Assembly (NCBI GenBank): GCA_905221385.1
Contig: CAJNCV010000002.1
Coordinates: 179,754-243,753, forward strand
Length of the DNA stretch: 64,000 bases
From: a bacterium
GTDB taxonomy: Bacteria > Bacillota > Bacilli > Lactobacillales > Streptococcaceae
Reading direction: 5' to 3'
Position numbers and translations under genes: made by a program
The notes under the pieces: model-generated
The model's input: the letters and a program-made list of their open reading frames with translations, nothing else
Databases searched by the model: none
What the model was told of the DNA's origin: nothing
Part shown: piece by piece, positions 8,136 through 18,035 of the stretch
How the letters are laid out: the number at the start of each line of letters is the position of its first letter
How positions within the stretch are numbered: the stretch's first letter is position 1

Positions 8136-9663
8136 CACTCTTCTCCTTTCCCAAGTTTCCACCTGCCATCAAGACACCAAGTTCTTGTTTGTTAGTCGTT
8201 TCTGGCGACACAATCCCCTGAATCTTACCATCATGGATAACAGCAATTCGGTCTGAGACATTTAAAATCTCATCCAATTCAAAACTGACAACAAGAACGG
8301 CTTTCCCGTTATCACGCTCTTCAATCAAACGTTTATGGATATATTCAATGGCACCGACATCCAAACCACGAGTTGGTTGGCTGACGATAAGGAGTTCAGG
8401 ATCTCGATCAATTTCACGAGCAATAATCGCTTTTTGTTGATTTCCTCCTGAAAGAGCTGCTGCTGGAACAAATTCGCTTGCCGCACGGACGTCAAATTCT
8501 TCCATTAATTTCTTTGCATGTGAAGTGATATTGGCATAGTTCAAAATACCATTCTTGCTGAGTGGTTCTTTGTAGTAGGTTTGAAGAGCGATATTTTCTG
8601 AAATCATCATCTCCAAAATCAAACCATCACGGTGGCGGTCTTCAGGAACGTGCCCCACGCTTAGTTCTGTAATTTGTCGTGGGTGCATTCCCACGATTGA
8701 TTTGCCTTTTAATTCAACGCTACCTGACTCAACCTTACGAAGACCTGTAATGGCTTGAATGAGTTCAGATTGACCATTGCCATCAATACCTGCAATACCA
8801 ACAATCTCACCAGCACGAACATCCAAAGAAAGATTCTTCACAGCTGGTACACCGCGATTTTCATTAACAACCAAGTCCTTGATAGACAAGACCACTTCTT
8901 TGGGTTGTGGTGCCTGTTTCTCTGTTTTGAAGGAGACAGAACGTCCTACCATCATTTCTGCCAAATCGGTATTGGTAGCTCCAGCAATCTCAACCGTCTG
9001 GATTGATTTCCCACGACGGATAACCGTCACACGATTCGATACCGCACGAATCTCATCTAACTTGTGGGTAATCAAAATAATGGACTTCCCTTCTTTGACA
9101 AGGTTTTTCATGATTGCCATCAACTCATCAATCTCTGAAGGAGTCAATACAGCTGTAGGTTCGTCAAAGATAAGGATATCAGCACCCCGATAGAGTGTTT
9201 TCAAGATTTCTACACGTTGTTGGGCACCAACGGAAATGTCTGCCACCTTAGCAGCAGGATCTACTGTCAAACCATAACGTTCAGAAAGAGCCTTTATTTC
9301 TCTAGTAGCTTCAGCTATATCTAGCATACCATTTTTAGTGATTTCACTCCCCAAAATGATATTCTCAGCTACTGTAAAAGCTTCGACCAGCATAAAATGT
9401 TGGTGAACCATCCCGATTCCAAGACTAGCAGCTTTAGAAGGGGAGTCTAGTTTTACAACCTGACCATTCACTGCAATTTCACCACTAGTTGGTTCAAGAA
9501 GTCCTGCCAGCATATTCATCAGAGTGGATTTACCCGCTCCATTTTCTCCTAAAAGTGCATGGATTTCACCTTTTCGCAGTTGCAAATTGATCTTGTCGTT
9601 TGCTACAAATTCACCAAACACCTTGGTAATATCCCGCATCTCAATGACATTTTCGTGTGCCAT
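8128..9663 (-). CDS. nupA: Nucleoside ABC transporter ATPase (NupA-type, two ABC domains)
   Basis: 511-aa duplicated ATPase that powers the nucleoside importer. The N-terminal domain has a canonical Walker A (GENGAGKST), signature region ISVGAQQRVEI and Walker B ILIFDEPTAVLTP. The C-terminal domain has a degenerate Walker A (GIDGNGQSE) and signature LSGGNQQKAIIARE, as is usual for this sugar/nucleoside-type family. Lipoprotein gene pnrA lies upstream, across two hairpins that may reduce expression of this and the permease genes relative to pnrA. Confidence 0.93.
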   Translation of the reverse strand: MAHENVIEMRDITKVFGEFVANDKINLQLRKGEIHALLGENGAGKSTLMNMLAGLLEPTSGEIAVNGQVVKLDSPSKAASLGIGMVHQHFMLVEAFTVAENIILGSEITKNGMLDIAEATREIKALSERYGLTVDPAAKVADISVGAQQRVEILKTLYRGADILIFDEPTAVLTPSEIDELMAIMKNLVKEGKSIILITHKLDEIRAVSNRVTVIRRGKSIQTVEIAGATNTDLAEMMVGRSVSFKTEKQAPQPKEVVLSIKDLVVNENRGVPAVKNLSLDVRAGEIVGIAGIDGNGQSELIQAITGLRKVESGSVELKGKSIVGMHPRQITELSVGHVPEDRHRDGLILEMMISENIALQTYYKEPLSKNGILNYANITSHAKKLMEEFDVRAASEFVPAAALSGGNQQKAIIAREIDRDPELLIVSQPTRGLDVGAIEYIHKRLIEERDNGKAVLVVSFELDEILNVSDRIAVIHDGKIQGIVSPETTNKQELGVLMAGGNLGKEKSDV

Positions 9664-9724
9664 ATGCTCTTCCTTTCAGAGGTTTATTTTATTTCAATAA
9701 AACCTGCTAATCGTGTTAACAAGT

Positions 9725-9780
9725 TCTATTGAGACAAAAATTGCCTCAATTCTTAAAGAAGCGACCGATGGTCGCTTCCT
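9725..9780 (-). terminator. Two tandem hairpins between pnrA and nupA (attenuator)
   Basis: A 9-bp perfect stem GAAGCGACC/GGTCGCTTC (9758-9766, 9770-9778) with a 3-nt loop is followed on the minus strand by a second imperfect hairpin (ATTGAGACAA/TTGCCTCAAT). Neither has a long U run directly after it. This suggests partial termination or 3'-end protection of the pnrA message, giving more lipoprotein than transporter. Confidence 0.6.
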
Positions 9781-9799
9781 AAGAAATGACTTTTATCCA

Positions 9800-10855
9800 T
9801 TATTTTTCAGGAACTTTTACGCTTCCGTCAAGGATTTTAGCTTTTGCGTCTTCAACAGCTTTTTTACCTTCTTCTGAAAGGTTTGTTACTGCCAAGTCAA
9901 CCCCTTTATCTTTCAATGAGTAGACGATAACTTGTCCACCAGGGAATTCACCTTTTTCTGTTTTGTTGGCAATATCTTTTACAGTTGTACCAACTTGTTT
10001 CAATGTAGATACAAGAACGAAGTTTGATTCTTTACCATCTTTAGAAGTGTATTTACCTTCTGCTGCTTGGTCACGGTCTACACCAATAACCCAAACTTTT
10101 TCGTTTTCATTTTTGCTTTCGTTCAAAGATTTTGCTTCAGCAAAGACACCAGCACCTGTACCACCAGCTGCTTGGTAGACAACGTCTGCACCTGCAGCGT
10201 ATTGAGCTGCTGCAATTGTTTTACCTTTAGCAGCATCACCAAATGAACCAGCGTAGTCAACTTGTACCTTAATAGAAGGGTCTACTGAGGCAACACCAGC
10301 CTTAAATCCAGCAGCGAAACGTGAAATAACTTCAGATTCGATACCACCTACAAAACCAACTTGTTTTGTTTTAGTTGTTTTAGCTGCCGCAACACCAGCA
10401 AGGTAAGCTGCTTCGTTATCAGCAAATGTTACGCTCGCAACATTCTTTTGATCTTTGATCACATCATCAATCAAGACATAGTTTAAGTCAGAGTGGTCTT
10501 TTGCTGCCTCTTCAACTGCATTGTGAAGTGCAAAACCAACACCGAAGATCAGGTTGTAACTTCCAGCCGCTTGTTGCAAGTTGTTAGCATAGTCTGCTTC
10601 ACTTGTTGATTGGAAATAAGTAAAGCCTTTATCTTTAGAAAGATTGTGTTCTTTACCCCAGTCTTGTAAACCTTCCCAAGCTGATTGGTTAAATGATTTA
10701 TCATCAACACCACCAGTATCTGTTACGATCGCTGCTTTCGTCTTCATTTCAGATGAAGATGAAGCTGCGTTACGAGAAGAGCGGTTACCACATGCAGCAA
10801 GTCCAACTGCTGCTACTGCAACTAGACCGAGGCCTAGCCATTGTTTCTTGTTCAT
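9800..10855 (-). CDS. pnrA: Nucleoside-binding lipoprotein PnrA
   Basis: Extracellular substrate-binding lipoprotein (351 aa) of the BmpA family; pneumococcal PnrA binds purine and pyrimidine nucleosides. The signal peptide ends in a clear lipobox (VGLAAC, Cys22). The mature protein begins with a Ser/Asn-rich linker and then the domain starting ALIVTD-like as AAIVTDTGGVDDKSFNQSAWEG. Start taken at MNKKQW (10855), behind AGGAGG; an upstream in-frame ATG would spoil the signal peptide. It sits in the salvage operon between cdd and the ABC subunits. Confidence 0.95.
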   Translation of the reverse strand: MNKKQWLGLGLVAVAAVGLAACGNRSSRNAASSSSEMKTKAAIVTDTGGVDDKSFNQSAWEGLQDWGKEHNLSKDKGFTYFQSTSEADYANNLQQAAGSYNLIFGVGFALHNAVEEAAKDHSDLNYVLIDDVIKDQKNVASVTFADNEAAYLAGVAAAKTTKTKQVGFVGGIESEVISRFAAGFKAGVASVDPSIKVQVDYAGSFGDAAKGKTIAAAQYAAGADVVYQAAGGTGAGVFAEAKSLNESKNENEKVWVIGVDRDQAAEGKYTSKDGKESNFVLVSTLKQVGTTVKDIANKTEKGEFPGGQVIVYSLKDKGVDLAVTNLSEEGKKAVEDAKAKILDGSVKVPEK

Positions 10856-10945
10856 TACTGAACCTCCTAAATAAGATGTGCAACGATGTTGCAAGTATAG
10901 ATCGTTTGGTCACGTAGACCACAGCCACTCGAAGAGTAGCTCAGA
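10856..10945 (-). other. Structured leader between cdd and pnrA
   Basis: The 90-nt gap can form several small hairpins on the minus strand: GGTC/GACC around TACGT, TGCAAC/GTTGCA around ATC, and an imperfect ACTC/GAGT pair. No clear promoter was found, so this is probably an intra-operon RNA structure (processing site or attenuator). Confidence 0.4.
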
Positions 10946-11335
10946 CTAATTTAAGTCTGTAAATGAGTATGGAAGTAACTCCCCGACCGTCATCTCGACC
11001 GTCGATTTATCTTTAGCAACTAAAGTCACTTTTAGATCTTGTTCAAAAAACTCAACCATGACCTGGCGACAAGCACCACATGGCGAGATGGGTTTTTCAG
11101 TTTGTCCATAGACAATCAATTCTGAAAACTCCCGTTGACCTTCAGAGACTGCTTTGAAAATAGCTGTACGCTCTCCACAATTAGTCAAGGGATAACTAGC
11201 ATTCTCGATGTTCACACCCGTATAAATACTACCATCCTTGGCTACTAAAACAGCTCCGATTGGAAAGTGAGAATAGGGGACATAGGCTTGTTTGCTGGTT
11301 TCAATTGCTAGTTCAATCAACTCAGTAGTCGCCAT
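10946..11335 (-). CDS. cdd: Cytidine deaminase
   Basis: Converts cytidine and deoxycytidine to uridine and deoxyuridine. 129 aa, the tetrameric short form. Zinc ligands are Cys53, Cys86 and Cys89, with catalytic Glu55 (TNCGERTA and PCGACRQ). It overlaps deoC by 14 nt and supplies uridines to the phosphorylase encoded upstream, consistent with a catabolic nucleoside operon. Confidence 0.96.
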   Translation of the reverse strand: MATTELIELAIETSKQAYVPYSHFPIGAVLVAKDGSIYTGVNIENASYPLTNCGERTAIFKAVSEGQREFSELIVYGQTEKPISPCGACRQVMVEFFEQDLKVTLVAKDKSTVEMTVGELLPYSFTDLN

Positions 11336-11984
11336 CAGCCAATTCTCCTTTTAAAATCGCAACGCCAGCAGAAGTTCCGATACGGGTAGCGCCTGCTTCC
11401 ACAAAGGCAAGAGCATCCGCGTAAGAACGCGCCCCACCTGCAGCCTTAACACCCATATCTGGTCCCACTGTCTGACGCATCAATTTAACATCTGGCAGAG
11501 TTGCTCCTCCAGTTGAAAATCCAGTTGATGTTTTGACAAAGTCAGCGCCTGCTTTCTGGGATAATTGGCAGGCCACAACCTTTTCATCGTCTGTCAACAA
11601 GCAAGCTTCAATAATGACCTTGACCAACTTGTCACCACTTGCTTCGACGACAGCACGGATGTCCGATTCAACCAAATCAAGATTGCCTGATTTGAGGGCA
11701 CCAACATTGATAACCATATCAATCTCATCTGCACCGTTTTGAACAGCTTCTTTTGTTTCAAAAGCTTTCACAGCTGAAGTTGTTGCTCCAAGAGGGAAAC
11801 CTACTACTGTACAAACCTTTACATCCGAACCTTCAAGCCCTGTTTTCGCATGTTTCACCCATGTGGGATTGACACAGACACTGGCAAAATTATACTCTCT
11901 CGCCTCAGATAACAAACGATCAATTTGTTCTTGACTTGCATCTTGCTTCAAAAGCGTATGATCGATATATTTATTTAACTTCAT
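11322..11984 (-). CDS. deoC: Deoxyribose-phosphate aldolase
   Basis: Cleaves 2-deoxyribose-5-phosphate into glyceraldehyde-3-phosphate and acetaldehyde. 220 aa TIM-barrel. Schiff-base Lys151 lies in DFVKTSTGF, with [10 protein letters not shown] and KVIIEACLL as the other active-site strands. Together with Pdp it feeds nucleoside sugar into glycolysis, which explains likely control by carbon catabolite repression. Confidence 0.96.
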   Translation of the reverse strand: MKLNKYIDHTLLKQDASQEQIDRLLSEAREYNFASVCVNPTWVKHAKTGLEGSDVKVCTVVGFPLGATTSAVKAFETKEAVQNGADEIDMVINVGALKSGNLDLVESDIRAVVEASGDKLVKVIIEACLLTDDEKVVACQLSQKAGADFVKTSTGFSTGGATLPDVKLMRQTVGPDMGVKAAGGARSYADALAFVEAGATRIGTSAGVAILKGELADGDY

Positions 11985-12003
11985 ATTCGGATTCTCCCTG
12001 ACT

Positions 12004-13281
12004 TTATGAGATAATTTCTATAATTTCTCGTAAACTTTGCACTCCATCATTTATTTTAACATATTTTTGAAATTCTGTAACTAGTTGAGGAGAAATTTTC
12101 CCATTTGTATATACTTTTGCGACAATTTCACCCTTCTGGACAGGTTCCCCAACTTTTTTATCAAAAACAATCCCTGTTTCATAGTCCAAGTCATCAGACT
12201 TAACTGTACGACCAGCTCCTAGTCTCATGGCATAGAGGCCAAATTCCATAGCTGGAAGAGCTGAAATAACACCCGTTTCTTGAGCTGGGATATCTACTAC
12301 ATGCGCCACCTTGACTGGGCGATAGAGATCTTCTAAATCACCGCTTTGAGCTACTACCATTTCTTCAAACTTAGCCAGTGCTTGGCCGTTTTCCAGGTGT
12401 TGACGGATTTCCTCGATCGTTTTTTCAACATCAGCCAAGCCAAGCATAATCTGAGCTAGCTCGCAGATAAAATGGCTAATATCTTCTCGGCCTTTTCCTT
12501 GGAGAATTTCGATTGCCTCAAGGATTTCGAGACGATTGCCAATAGCTTTTCCCAAGGGTTGGCTCATATCGGTAATGACTGCTACTGTCTTTCGACCAAC
12601 AGCCTTACCAAGATCCACCATGGTTTGAGCCAATTCACGGGCCTCATCAACCGTCTTCATGAAAGCACCCTCACCGACCGTTACGTCTAGCAAAATGGCA
12701 TCCGCTCCTGCAGCAATTTTCTTACTCATGACAGAACTCGCAATCAAAGGAATCGTGTCGACAGTTGCTGTCACATCACGGAGGGCATAGAGAAGCTTGT
12801 CTGCTTTAACCAGCTGATCTGACTGCCCAATGACAGATACACCAATGTCCTGTACCTGACGAATGAAATCTTCTTGACTTCGCTCCACTTGATAGCCCTC
12901 AATGGACTCCAATTTATCAATTGTCCCACCAGTATGGCCGAGACCACGACCACTCATTTTAGCAACGGGCACACCGAAACTCGCAACAAGTGGAGCCAAA
13001 ATTAAAGTCACCTTATCACCTACACCACCAGTTGAATGCTTGTCAACTTTAACACCATCAATAGCTGACAAGTCAAACTCCTGACCTGTCTTAACCATAT
13101 TCATCGTCAGGTCAGAAATCTCACGTGTAGTCATTCCTTTAAAATAAACAGCCATAGCAAAAGCAGACATCTGATAGTCTGGAACAATTCCAGCCACATA
13201 GCCTTCTACCAGCCATTTGATTTCATTTGAAGTCAGTTCTTGACCATCTCGTTTCTTTTGGATTAAATCAACTGCTCTCAT
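12004..13281 (-). CDS. pdp: Pyrimidine-nucleoside phosphorylase
   Basis: 425-aa enzyme that splits (deoxy)uridine and thymidine with phosphate to the base plus (deoxy)ribose-1-phosphate. The phosphate-binding motif [10 protein letters not shown] is at residues 81-90, and the thymidine/pyrimidine phosphorylase signature [17 protein letters not shown] follows. The start overlaps the methyltransferase stop by 4 nt. It lies 19 nt ahead of deoC, the next step in the pathway. Sometimes called deoA. Confidence 0.95.
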   Translation of the reverse strand: MRAVDLIQKKRDGQELTSNEIKWLVEGYVAGIVPDYQMSAFAMAVYFKGMTTREISDLTMNMVKTGQEFDLSAIDGVKVDKHSTGGVGDKVTLILAPLVASFGVPVAKMSGRGLGHTGGTIDKLESIEGYQVERSQEDFIRQVQDIGVSVIGQSDQLVKADKLLYALRDVTATVDTIPLIASSVMSKKIAAGADAILLDVTVGEGAFMKTVDEARELAQTMVDLGKAVGRKTVAVITDMSQPLGKAIGNRLEILEAIEILQGKGREDISHFICELAQIMLGLADVEKTIEEIRQHLENGQALAKFEEMVVAQSGDLEDLYRPVKVAHVVDIPAQETGVISALPAMEFGLYAMRLGAGRTVKSDDLDYETGIVFDKKVGEPVQKGEIVAKVYTNGKISPQLVTEFQKYVKINDGVQSLREIIEIIS

Positions 13282-13868
13282 TCTTTCACACTTCTAAGGA
13301 TATAATATCCCTTATCCTTCTTTACTATTTCACAATTGCCAAAAACGTCTTCTATCTTGGACTTGGCACTTGGAGCTCCTTGCTTTTTCTGAATGACAAT
13401 GGTTAAATCTCCACCGTCTTTCAAAAATTCTCTGCTCTTTTCGATAATCTCATGAACAACCTGTTTACCCGCTCGAATAGGTGGATTGGAAATAACATGG
13501 TCAAACTTCCCTTCAACTTGTTCATAGATATTGGATTGGAAAATCGTCGCTTCTACTTTATTACGTTTAGCATTTTGTCGCGCTAGGTCCAAGGCACGAT
13601 TATTGATATCAACCATGGTTGCCTGAGCTCCATAAGCCTTGGCCAATGACAAACCCAATGGCCCATAACCACAACCCACATCAAGGACCGTCTCTCCTTT
13701 ATTGACCTCTAGACACTTTAATAAAAGCTGACTTCCAAAGTCAACCATTTTCTTGCTAAAAACACCCGCATCCGTCAAAAAGGTCATGTTTTCTCCCAAC
13801 AACTCCACTCTCAACTCATGAATGTCGTGAGCAGCGTCAGGATTTTCTGCATAATACATTTTACTCAT
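13278..13868 (-). CDS. RsmC-like class I SAM-dependent methyltransferase
   Basis: 196-aa methyltransferase. SAM-binding motif VLDVGCGYGPLGL (residues 61-73) and catalytic NPPI (128-131) place it in the MTS/RsmC family, whose members methylate guanine N2 in 16S rRNA. It is first in the nucleoside operon, an association I remember from pneumococcus; why an rRNA methylase leads it is unknown. Start ATG at 13868 lies six bases after the -10 box, so the message looks leaderless; a second in-frame ATG is three codons on. Confidence 0.88.
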   Translation of the reverse strand: MSKMYYAENPDAAHDIHELRVELLGENMTFLTDAGVFSKKMVDFGSQLLLKCLEVNKGETVLDVGCGYGPLGLSLAKAYGAQATMVDINNRALDLARQNAKRNKVEATIFQSNIYEQVEGKFDHVISNPPIRAGKQVVHEIIEKSREFLKDGGDLTIVIQKKQGAPSAKSKIEDVFGNCEIVKKDKGYYILRSVKE

Positions 13869-13874
13869 AAAACT

Positions 13875-13912
13875 ATTTTACCATATTTTAGTGAAATGTT
13901 AAACCGTTTACA
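13875..13912 (-). promoter_or_regulatory. Nucleoside operon promoter with overlapping cre site
   Basis: On the minus strand TGG-TAAAAT (hexamer 13875-13880) is an extended -10 element six bases before the rsmC-like ATG. The -35 region (about 13898-13903) is covered by TGTAAACGGTTTAA (13899-13912), which matches the CcpA cre consensus TGWAANCGNTNWCA at 13 of 14 positions. A cre at the -35 predicts glucose repression. Confidence 0.65.
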
Positions 13913-14073
13913 AAGCTAAATTTCAAGACAGAGACTACATCAGTTATAATAACAATCAAAATTTTTCATTAATTTTCATTTCTTTTAAAAACTATATATC
14001 ATAATTCGATTCAATTCGTTTCTGTCTTTATAAGTAAAATATGATATACTAAGGTATCAAACGAGGAAAGATT

Positions 14074-14994
14074 ATGACCAACGAATTTTTACATTTTGAG
14101 AAAATCAGTCGCCAGACTTGGCAATCATTGCATCGCAAAACAACCCCTCCCTTGACAGAGGAAGAGTTAGAATCTATCAAGAGTTTCAATGACCAGATTA
14201 GTTTGCAAGACGTAACGGATGTCTATCTTCCCCTAGTCCATCTTATCCATATTTACAAGCGCACCAAGGATGATTTGGCATTTTCAAAAGGAATTTTTCT
14301 CCAACGTGAAAGCAAATCCCAACCTTTTATCATTGGGGTTTCTGGTAGTGTTGCTGTGGGGAAATCGACCACTAGTCGCTTACTTCAGATTCTTCTATCA
14401 CGTACTCTCCCAGATGCTACTGTAGAATTGGTGACAACTGACGGTTTTCTCTATCCCAATCAAACCTTGATGGACCAAAATATCTTAAACCGCAAAGGTT
14501 TTCCTGAAAGTTATGATATGGAAGCCTTGCTGAATTTCCTTGATCGCCTAAAGAATGGGCAAGATGTCGATATTCCTGTCTATTCTCATGAAGTGTATGA
14601 CATCGTTCCTGGAGAGAAACAACGTGTCAAAGCTGCTGATTTTGTCATTGTCGAGGGCATCAATGTCTTTCAAAACCCTCAAAATGAGCGCCTTTACATC
14701 ACTGATTTCTTTGATTTCTCCATCTATGTGGATGCTGCTGTCGAGGACATTGAAAGTTGGTATCTGGATCGTTTCTTAAAACTGCTCAGCTTTGCCCAAA
14801 ATGATCCCAACAGCTACTACCACCGTTTTACGCAAATGCCAATTGGAGAAGTTGAAGCCTTTGCACACCAGGTTTGGACCAGCATTAATCTCACAAATCT
14901 ACAAAACTATATCGAACCAACAAGGAATCGCGCCGAGGTCATTCTCCACAAGACTAAAAACCATGAAATTGATGAAATTTACCTAAAAAAATAA
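14074..14994 (+). CDS. coaA: Pantothenate kinase (type I)
   Basis: Phosphorylates pantothenate, the first and controlling step of coenzyme A synthesis. 306 aa. P-loop [12 protein letters not shown] at residues 88-99; other family blocks are [20 protein letters not shown] and [19 protein letters not shown] site precedes the ATG. A TGATATACT extended -10 lies about 30 bases upstream. Confidence 0.96.
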   Translation: MTNEFLHFEKISRQTWQSLHRKTTPPLTEEELESIKSFNDQISLQDVTDVYLPLVHLIHIYKRTKDDLAFSKGIFLQRESKSQPFIIGVSGSVAVGKSTTSRLLQILLSRTLPDATVELVTTDGFLYPNQTLMDQNILNRKGFPESYDMEALLNFLDRLKNGQDVDIPVYSHEVYDIVPGEKQRVKAADFVIVEGINVFQNPQNERLYITDFFDFSIYVDAAVEDIESWYLDRFLKLLSFAQNDPNSYYHRFTQMPIGEVEAFAHQVWTSINLTNLQNYIEPTRNRAEVILHKTKNHEIDEIYLKK

Positions 14995-15001
14995 TTTCCC
15001 C

Positions 15002-15030
15002 TTGTCAAAACCTAAGTTTTCATATATAAT
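15002..15030 (+). promoter_or_regulatory. rpsT promoter
   Basis: TTGTCA and TATAAT with an exact 17-bp spacer, about 31 nt before the rpsT start codon. A near-consensus strong promoter, as expected for a ribosomal protein gene. Confidence 0.85.
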
Positions 15031-15061
15031 GGTATAGTTAGTAAATATGGAGGTAAGAACA

Positions 15062-15298
15062 TTGGCAAACATTAAATCAGCTATCAAACGCGCTGAATTG
15101 AACGTTAAACAAAACGAAAAAAACTCAGCTCAAAAATCAGCTATGCGTACTGCTATCAAAGCTTTCGAAGCAAACCCTTCTGAAGAACTTTTCCGTGCTG
15201 CTAGCTCAGCTATCGACAAAGCAGAAACTAAAGGTTTGATTCATAAAAACAAAGCAAGCCGCGATAAAGCTCGTCTTTCAGCTAAACTTGCTAAATAA
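15062..15298 (+). CDS. rpsT: 30S ribosomal protein S20 (TTG start)
   Basis: Primary 16S rRNA-binding protein of the small subunit, 78 aa, starting (M)[13 protein letters not shown]. The true start is TTG at 15062: an ideal GGAGG lies eight bases before it. The ATG at 15047 sits right at that site and would add residues that S20 lacks. UUG starts in rpsT are known in other bacteria, where they take part in feedback control. A terminator follows three bases after the stop. Confidence 0.95.
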
Positions 15299-15300
15299 GA

Positions 15301-15326
15301 AACAGTCCATAAAGGCTGTTTTTTTG
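15301..15326 (+). terminator. rpsT terminator
   Basis: AACAGTCC/GGCTGTT hairpin with an ATAAA loop, followed by seven T. Confidence 0.85.
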
Positions 15327-15351
15327 TCCTCTAATCAAAAAAAGGTAGAAA

Positions 15352-15885
15352 ATGAAAATAGCAATCATCGGATATTCTGGAGCAGGCAAGTCAACTCTAA
15401 CTGAAACGTTATCAAACTACTACTCCATCCCCAAACTGCATATGGACACACTCCAATTTCAGCCTGGTTGGCAAGACAGTGATCGCGAATGGATGTTGGG
15501 AGAGATGAAAAACTTTCTCACTAAATATAAAGCTTGGGTCATAGATGGCAACTACTCTTGGTGTTACTATGAAGAAAGAATGCAGGAAGCTGACCAAATC
15601 ATCTTTCTCAACTTTTCCCCATTGTCTTGTCTCTTTCGAGCCTTCAAACGGTATCTCACATATCGCGGCAAGGTCAGAGAAAGTATGGCAGCAGGCTGTC
15701 CTGAACGCTTTGACTGGGAATTTATCCGATGGATTCTCTGGGATGGGCGGACAAAGAATGCCAAAGAACGTTATCAACGGGTTCAAGAAACCTATCCAGA
15801 TAAAGTAATTGTCCTCCGGTCTCAAAAGGAGATGGATCACTTCTTAGAAAACATCGTAAACAACAAGAAAAACCAACGTGCCTAA
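15352..15885 (+). CDS. Small P-loop kinase of the FlaR/topology-modulation family
   Basis: 177-aa nucleotide-binding protein with Walker A GYSGAGKST at residues 7-15, and LHMDTLQF and WVIDGNYSW in the places where adenylate-kinase-like proteins bind substrate. The family is often labelled DNA topology modulation protein, but the label has weak support and the true substrate is unknown. Start ATG at 15352 with AAAGGT upstream. Its terminator overlaps the last codons. Confidence 0.8.
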   Translation: MKIAIIGYSGAGKSTLTETLSNYYSIPKLHMDTLQFQPGWQDSDREWMLGEMKNFLTKYKAWVIDGNYSWCYYEERMQEADQIIFLNFSPLSCLFRAFKRYLTYRGKVRESMAAGCPERFDWEFIRWILWDGRTKNAKERYQRVQETYPDKVIVLRSQKEMDHFLENIVNNKKNQRA

Positions 15886-15897
15886 CGTCGGTTTTTT
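15870..15897 (+). terminator. Terminator at the kinase/metG convergence
   Basis: AACCAACGT/ACGTCGGTT stem followed by six T, overlapping the 3' end of the kinase gene and abutting the metG stop. Confidence 0.8.
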
Positions 15898-15901
15898 GCT
15901 T

Positions 15902-17899
15902 TTACCCAATCACACTTCCGTTTGGTACAGCTGGATCAACTGTGAGAAGGGTTAATTTGCCATCATGTTCAGCTGAGAGAATCATCCCTTGGCTGACATA
16001 TTTTTTCATCATTTTACGTGGTTTAAGGTTGGCAACGATTTGGACTTTCTTGCCGACCAATTCTTGTTCGTTTGGGTAGTATTTTGCAATTCCTGAGAGG
16101 ATTTGACGGTCTTCACCATCACCAGCATCTAGGCGGAATTGGAGCAACTTATCAGAACCTTCCACTTTCGACACTTCTTTGACTTCTGCGACACGGATTT
16201 CCACCTTATCAAAGTCGTCAAACTTAATTTCATCCTTGTTCAGTTTGAGCTCGACTTCATCTGGATTCCATTCTTTTTCGACGGCTGGTTTGTTGCCTTC
16301 CATTTGTTCCTTGATATAGGCAATCTCTTCTTCCATGTCGAGACGTGGGAAGATTGGTGTTCCTTTGGCAACTACAGTCACATCTGCTGGGAAGTCAGCC
16401 AAGTTCAAGTTTTCAAGGCTAGAAACTTCTGCTAAACCAAGTTGTGCCAATACAGCGCGACTGGTCTCCATCATAAATGGCTCAATCAAGTGAGCTACGA
16501 CGCGGAGGCTAGCTGCCAAGTGGCTCATAACACTTGCTAATTGGTTACGATGAGCTTCATCCTTAGCCAAGACCCAAGGTGCTGTCTCATCTATGTATTT
16601 GTTGGTACGTGAGATAAGAGTCCAGATTTCATCAATAGCCTTGGGATAATTTACTCCATTCATATAAGCGTGATACATTCTAATAGACTCTCTAGCACAT
16701 TGTTCTAAATCACCATCAAACTCTGTCACTCCTTCTGTATAAGCAGGGATTTGACCATCAAAGTATTTGTTGATCATGGAGACCGTACGGTTGAGGAGGT
16801 TTCCGAGGTCATTGGCCAATTCATAGTTGATACGTGCCACATAGTCTTCTGGAGTGAAGGTTCCGTCTGAACCAACTGGAAGGCTACGCATGAGGTAATA
16901 ACGAAGCGGATCTAGCCCATAACGCTCTACTAACATTTCAGGGTAAACGACATTCCCTTTAGATTTAGACATTTTACCATCTTTCATGACAAACCAACCG
17001 TGGGCAATCAAGCGATTTGGCAATTTGATATCCAACATCATAAGAAGGATTGGCCAATAGATTGAGTGGAAACGAAGGATGTCCTTTCCTACCATGTGGA
17101 AGACTGTTCCATTCCAAAACTTGTCAAAGTTACCATGTTCATCTTGACCATAACCAAGAGCTGTCGCATAGTTCAGAAGGGCATCAATCCAAACGTAGAC
17201 AACGTGTTTAGGATTTGATGGGACTTGCACACCCCAGGTAAAGGTTGTACGAGATACAGCTAAATCTTCCAAACCTGGTTCGATGAAGTTGCGTAACATT
17301 TCGTTAAGGCGACCATCAGGTGTGATGAAGTCAGGATGAGATTTAAAAAATTCGACCAAACGATCTTGGTATTTGCTGAGGCGAAGGAAGTAAGACTCTT
17401 CTGAAACCCACTCCACTTCATGACCTGATGGAGCGATTCCGCCAGTCACATTTCCAGCTTCATCACGGAAAACTTCTGCCAGCTGGCTTTCTGTAAAAAA
17501 TTCCTCATCTGAGACTGAGTACCAACCAGAGTATTCGCCCAAGTAGATATCATCTTGAGCAAGCAAGCGTTCAAAGACCTGAGCCACTACTTTTTCATGG
17601 TAGTCATCAGTTGTACGGATAAATTTATCGTATGAGATATCGAGCAATTTCCAGAGTTCTTTGACGCCAACCGCCATCCCATCAACATAAGCTTGTGGTG
17701 TGATGCCAGCTTCTTCCGCTTTTTGCTGGATTTTCTGACCATGCTCGTCAAGACCTGTCAGATAAAAGACATCGTAGCCCATAAGGCGTTTGTAGCGAGC
17801 TAGGACATCACAAGCGATGGTTGTGTAGGCAGAACCGATGTGAAGTTTACCAGATGGATAGTAAATCGGTGTTGTAATATAAAAATTCTTTTCAGACAT
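15902..17899 (-). CDS. metG: Methionyl-tRNA synthetase
   Basis: Charges tRNA-Met. 665 aa. Class I signatures are [13 protein letters not shown] (HIGH-type) and GKMSKSKGN (KMSKS). The zinc-knuckle cysteines of the E. coli type are absent, as in the B. subtilis-like class. The last ~100 residues form a Trbp111-type tRNA-binding OB domain (from [16 protein letters not shown]). Start set at [11 protein letters not shown] (17899), behind GGAAAGG; the longer reading adds a poor extension. Confidence 0.97.
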   Translation of the reverse strand: MSEKNFYITTPIYYPSGKLHIGSAYTTIACDVLARYKRLMGYDVFYLTGLDEHGQKIQQKAEEAGITPQAYVDGMAVGVKELWKLLDISYDKFIRTTDDYHEKVVAQVFERLLAQDDIYLGEYSGWYSVSDEEFFTESQLAEVFRDEAGNVTGGIAPSGHEVEWVSEESYFLRLSKYQDRLVEFFKSHPDFITPDGRLNEMLRNFIEPGLEDLAVSRTTFTWGVQVPSNPKHVVYVWIDALLNYATALGYGQDEHGNFDKFWNGTVFHMVGKDILRFHSIYWPILLMMLDIKLPNRLIAHGWFVMKDGKMSKSKGNVVYPEMLVERYGLDPLRYYLMRSLPVGSDGTFTPEDYVARINYELANDLGNLLNRTVSMINKYFDGQIPAYTEGVTEFDGDLEQCARESIRMYHAYMNGVNYPKAIDEIWTLISRTNKYIDETAPWVLAKDEAHRNQLASVMSHLAASLRVVAHLIEPFMMETSRAVLAQLGLAEVSSLENLNLADFPADVTVVAKGTPIFPRLDMEEEIAYIKEQMEGNKPAVEKEWNPDEVELKLNKDEIKFDDFDKVEIRVAEVKEVSKVEGSDKLLQFRLDAGDGEDRQILSGIAKYYPNEQELVGKKVQIVANLKPRKMMKKYVSQGMILSAEHDGKLTLLTVDPAVPNGSVIG

Positions 17900-17988
17900 A
17901 ATTTTTCCTTTCCAGGCAAATGAAACCTGTTTTTCTAACACTTCATTATATCATATTTTTAGTAATTTTCGATAGGAAAATCCATACC

Positions 17989-18023
17989 AAAAACAAGACA
18001 GACAAATGTCTATCTTGTTTTTT
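17989..18023 (-). terminator. Terminator after the macB-like gene
   Basis: AACAAGACAGACA/TGTCTATCTTGTT hairpin with T-rich flanks on both strands, between the exporter operon and the metG promoter region. Confidence 0.85.
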
Positions 18024-18035
18024 CTGTTCTATTTC

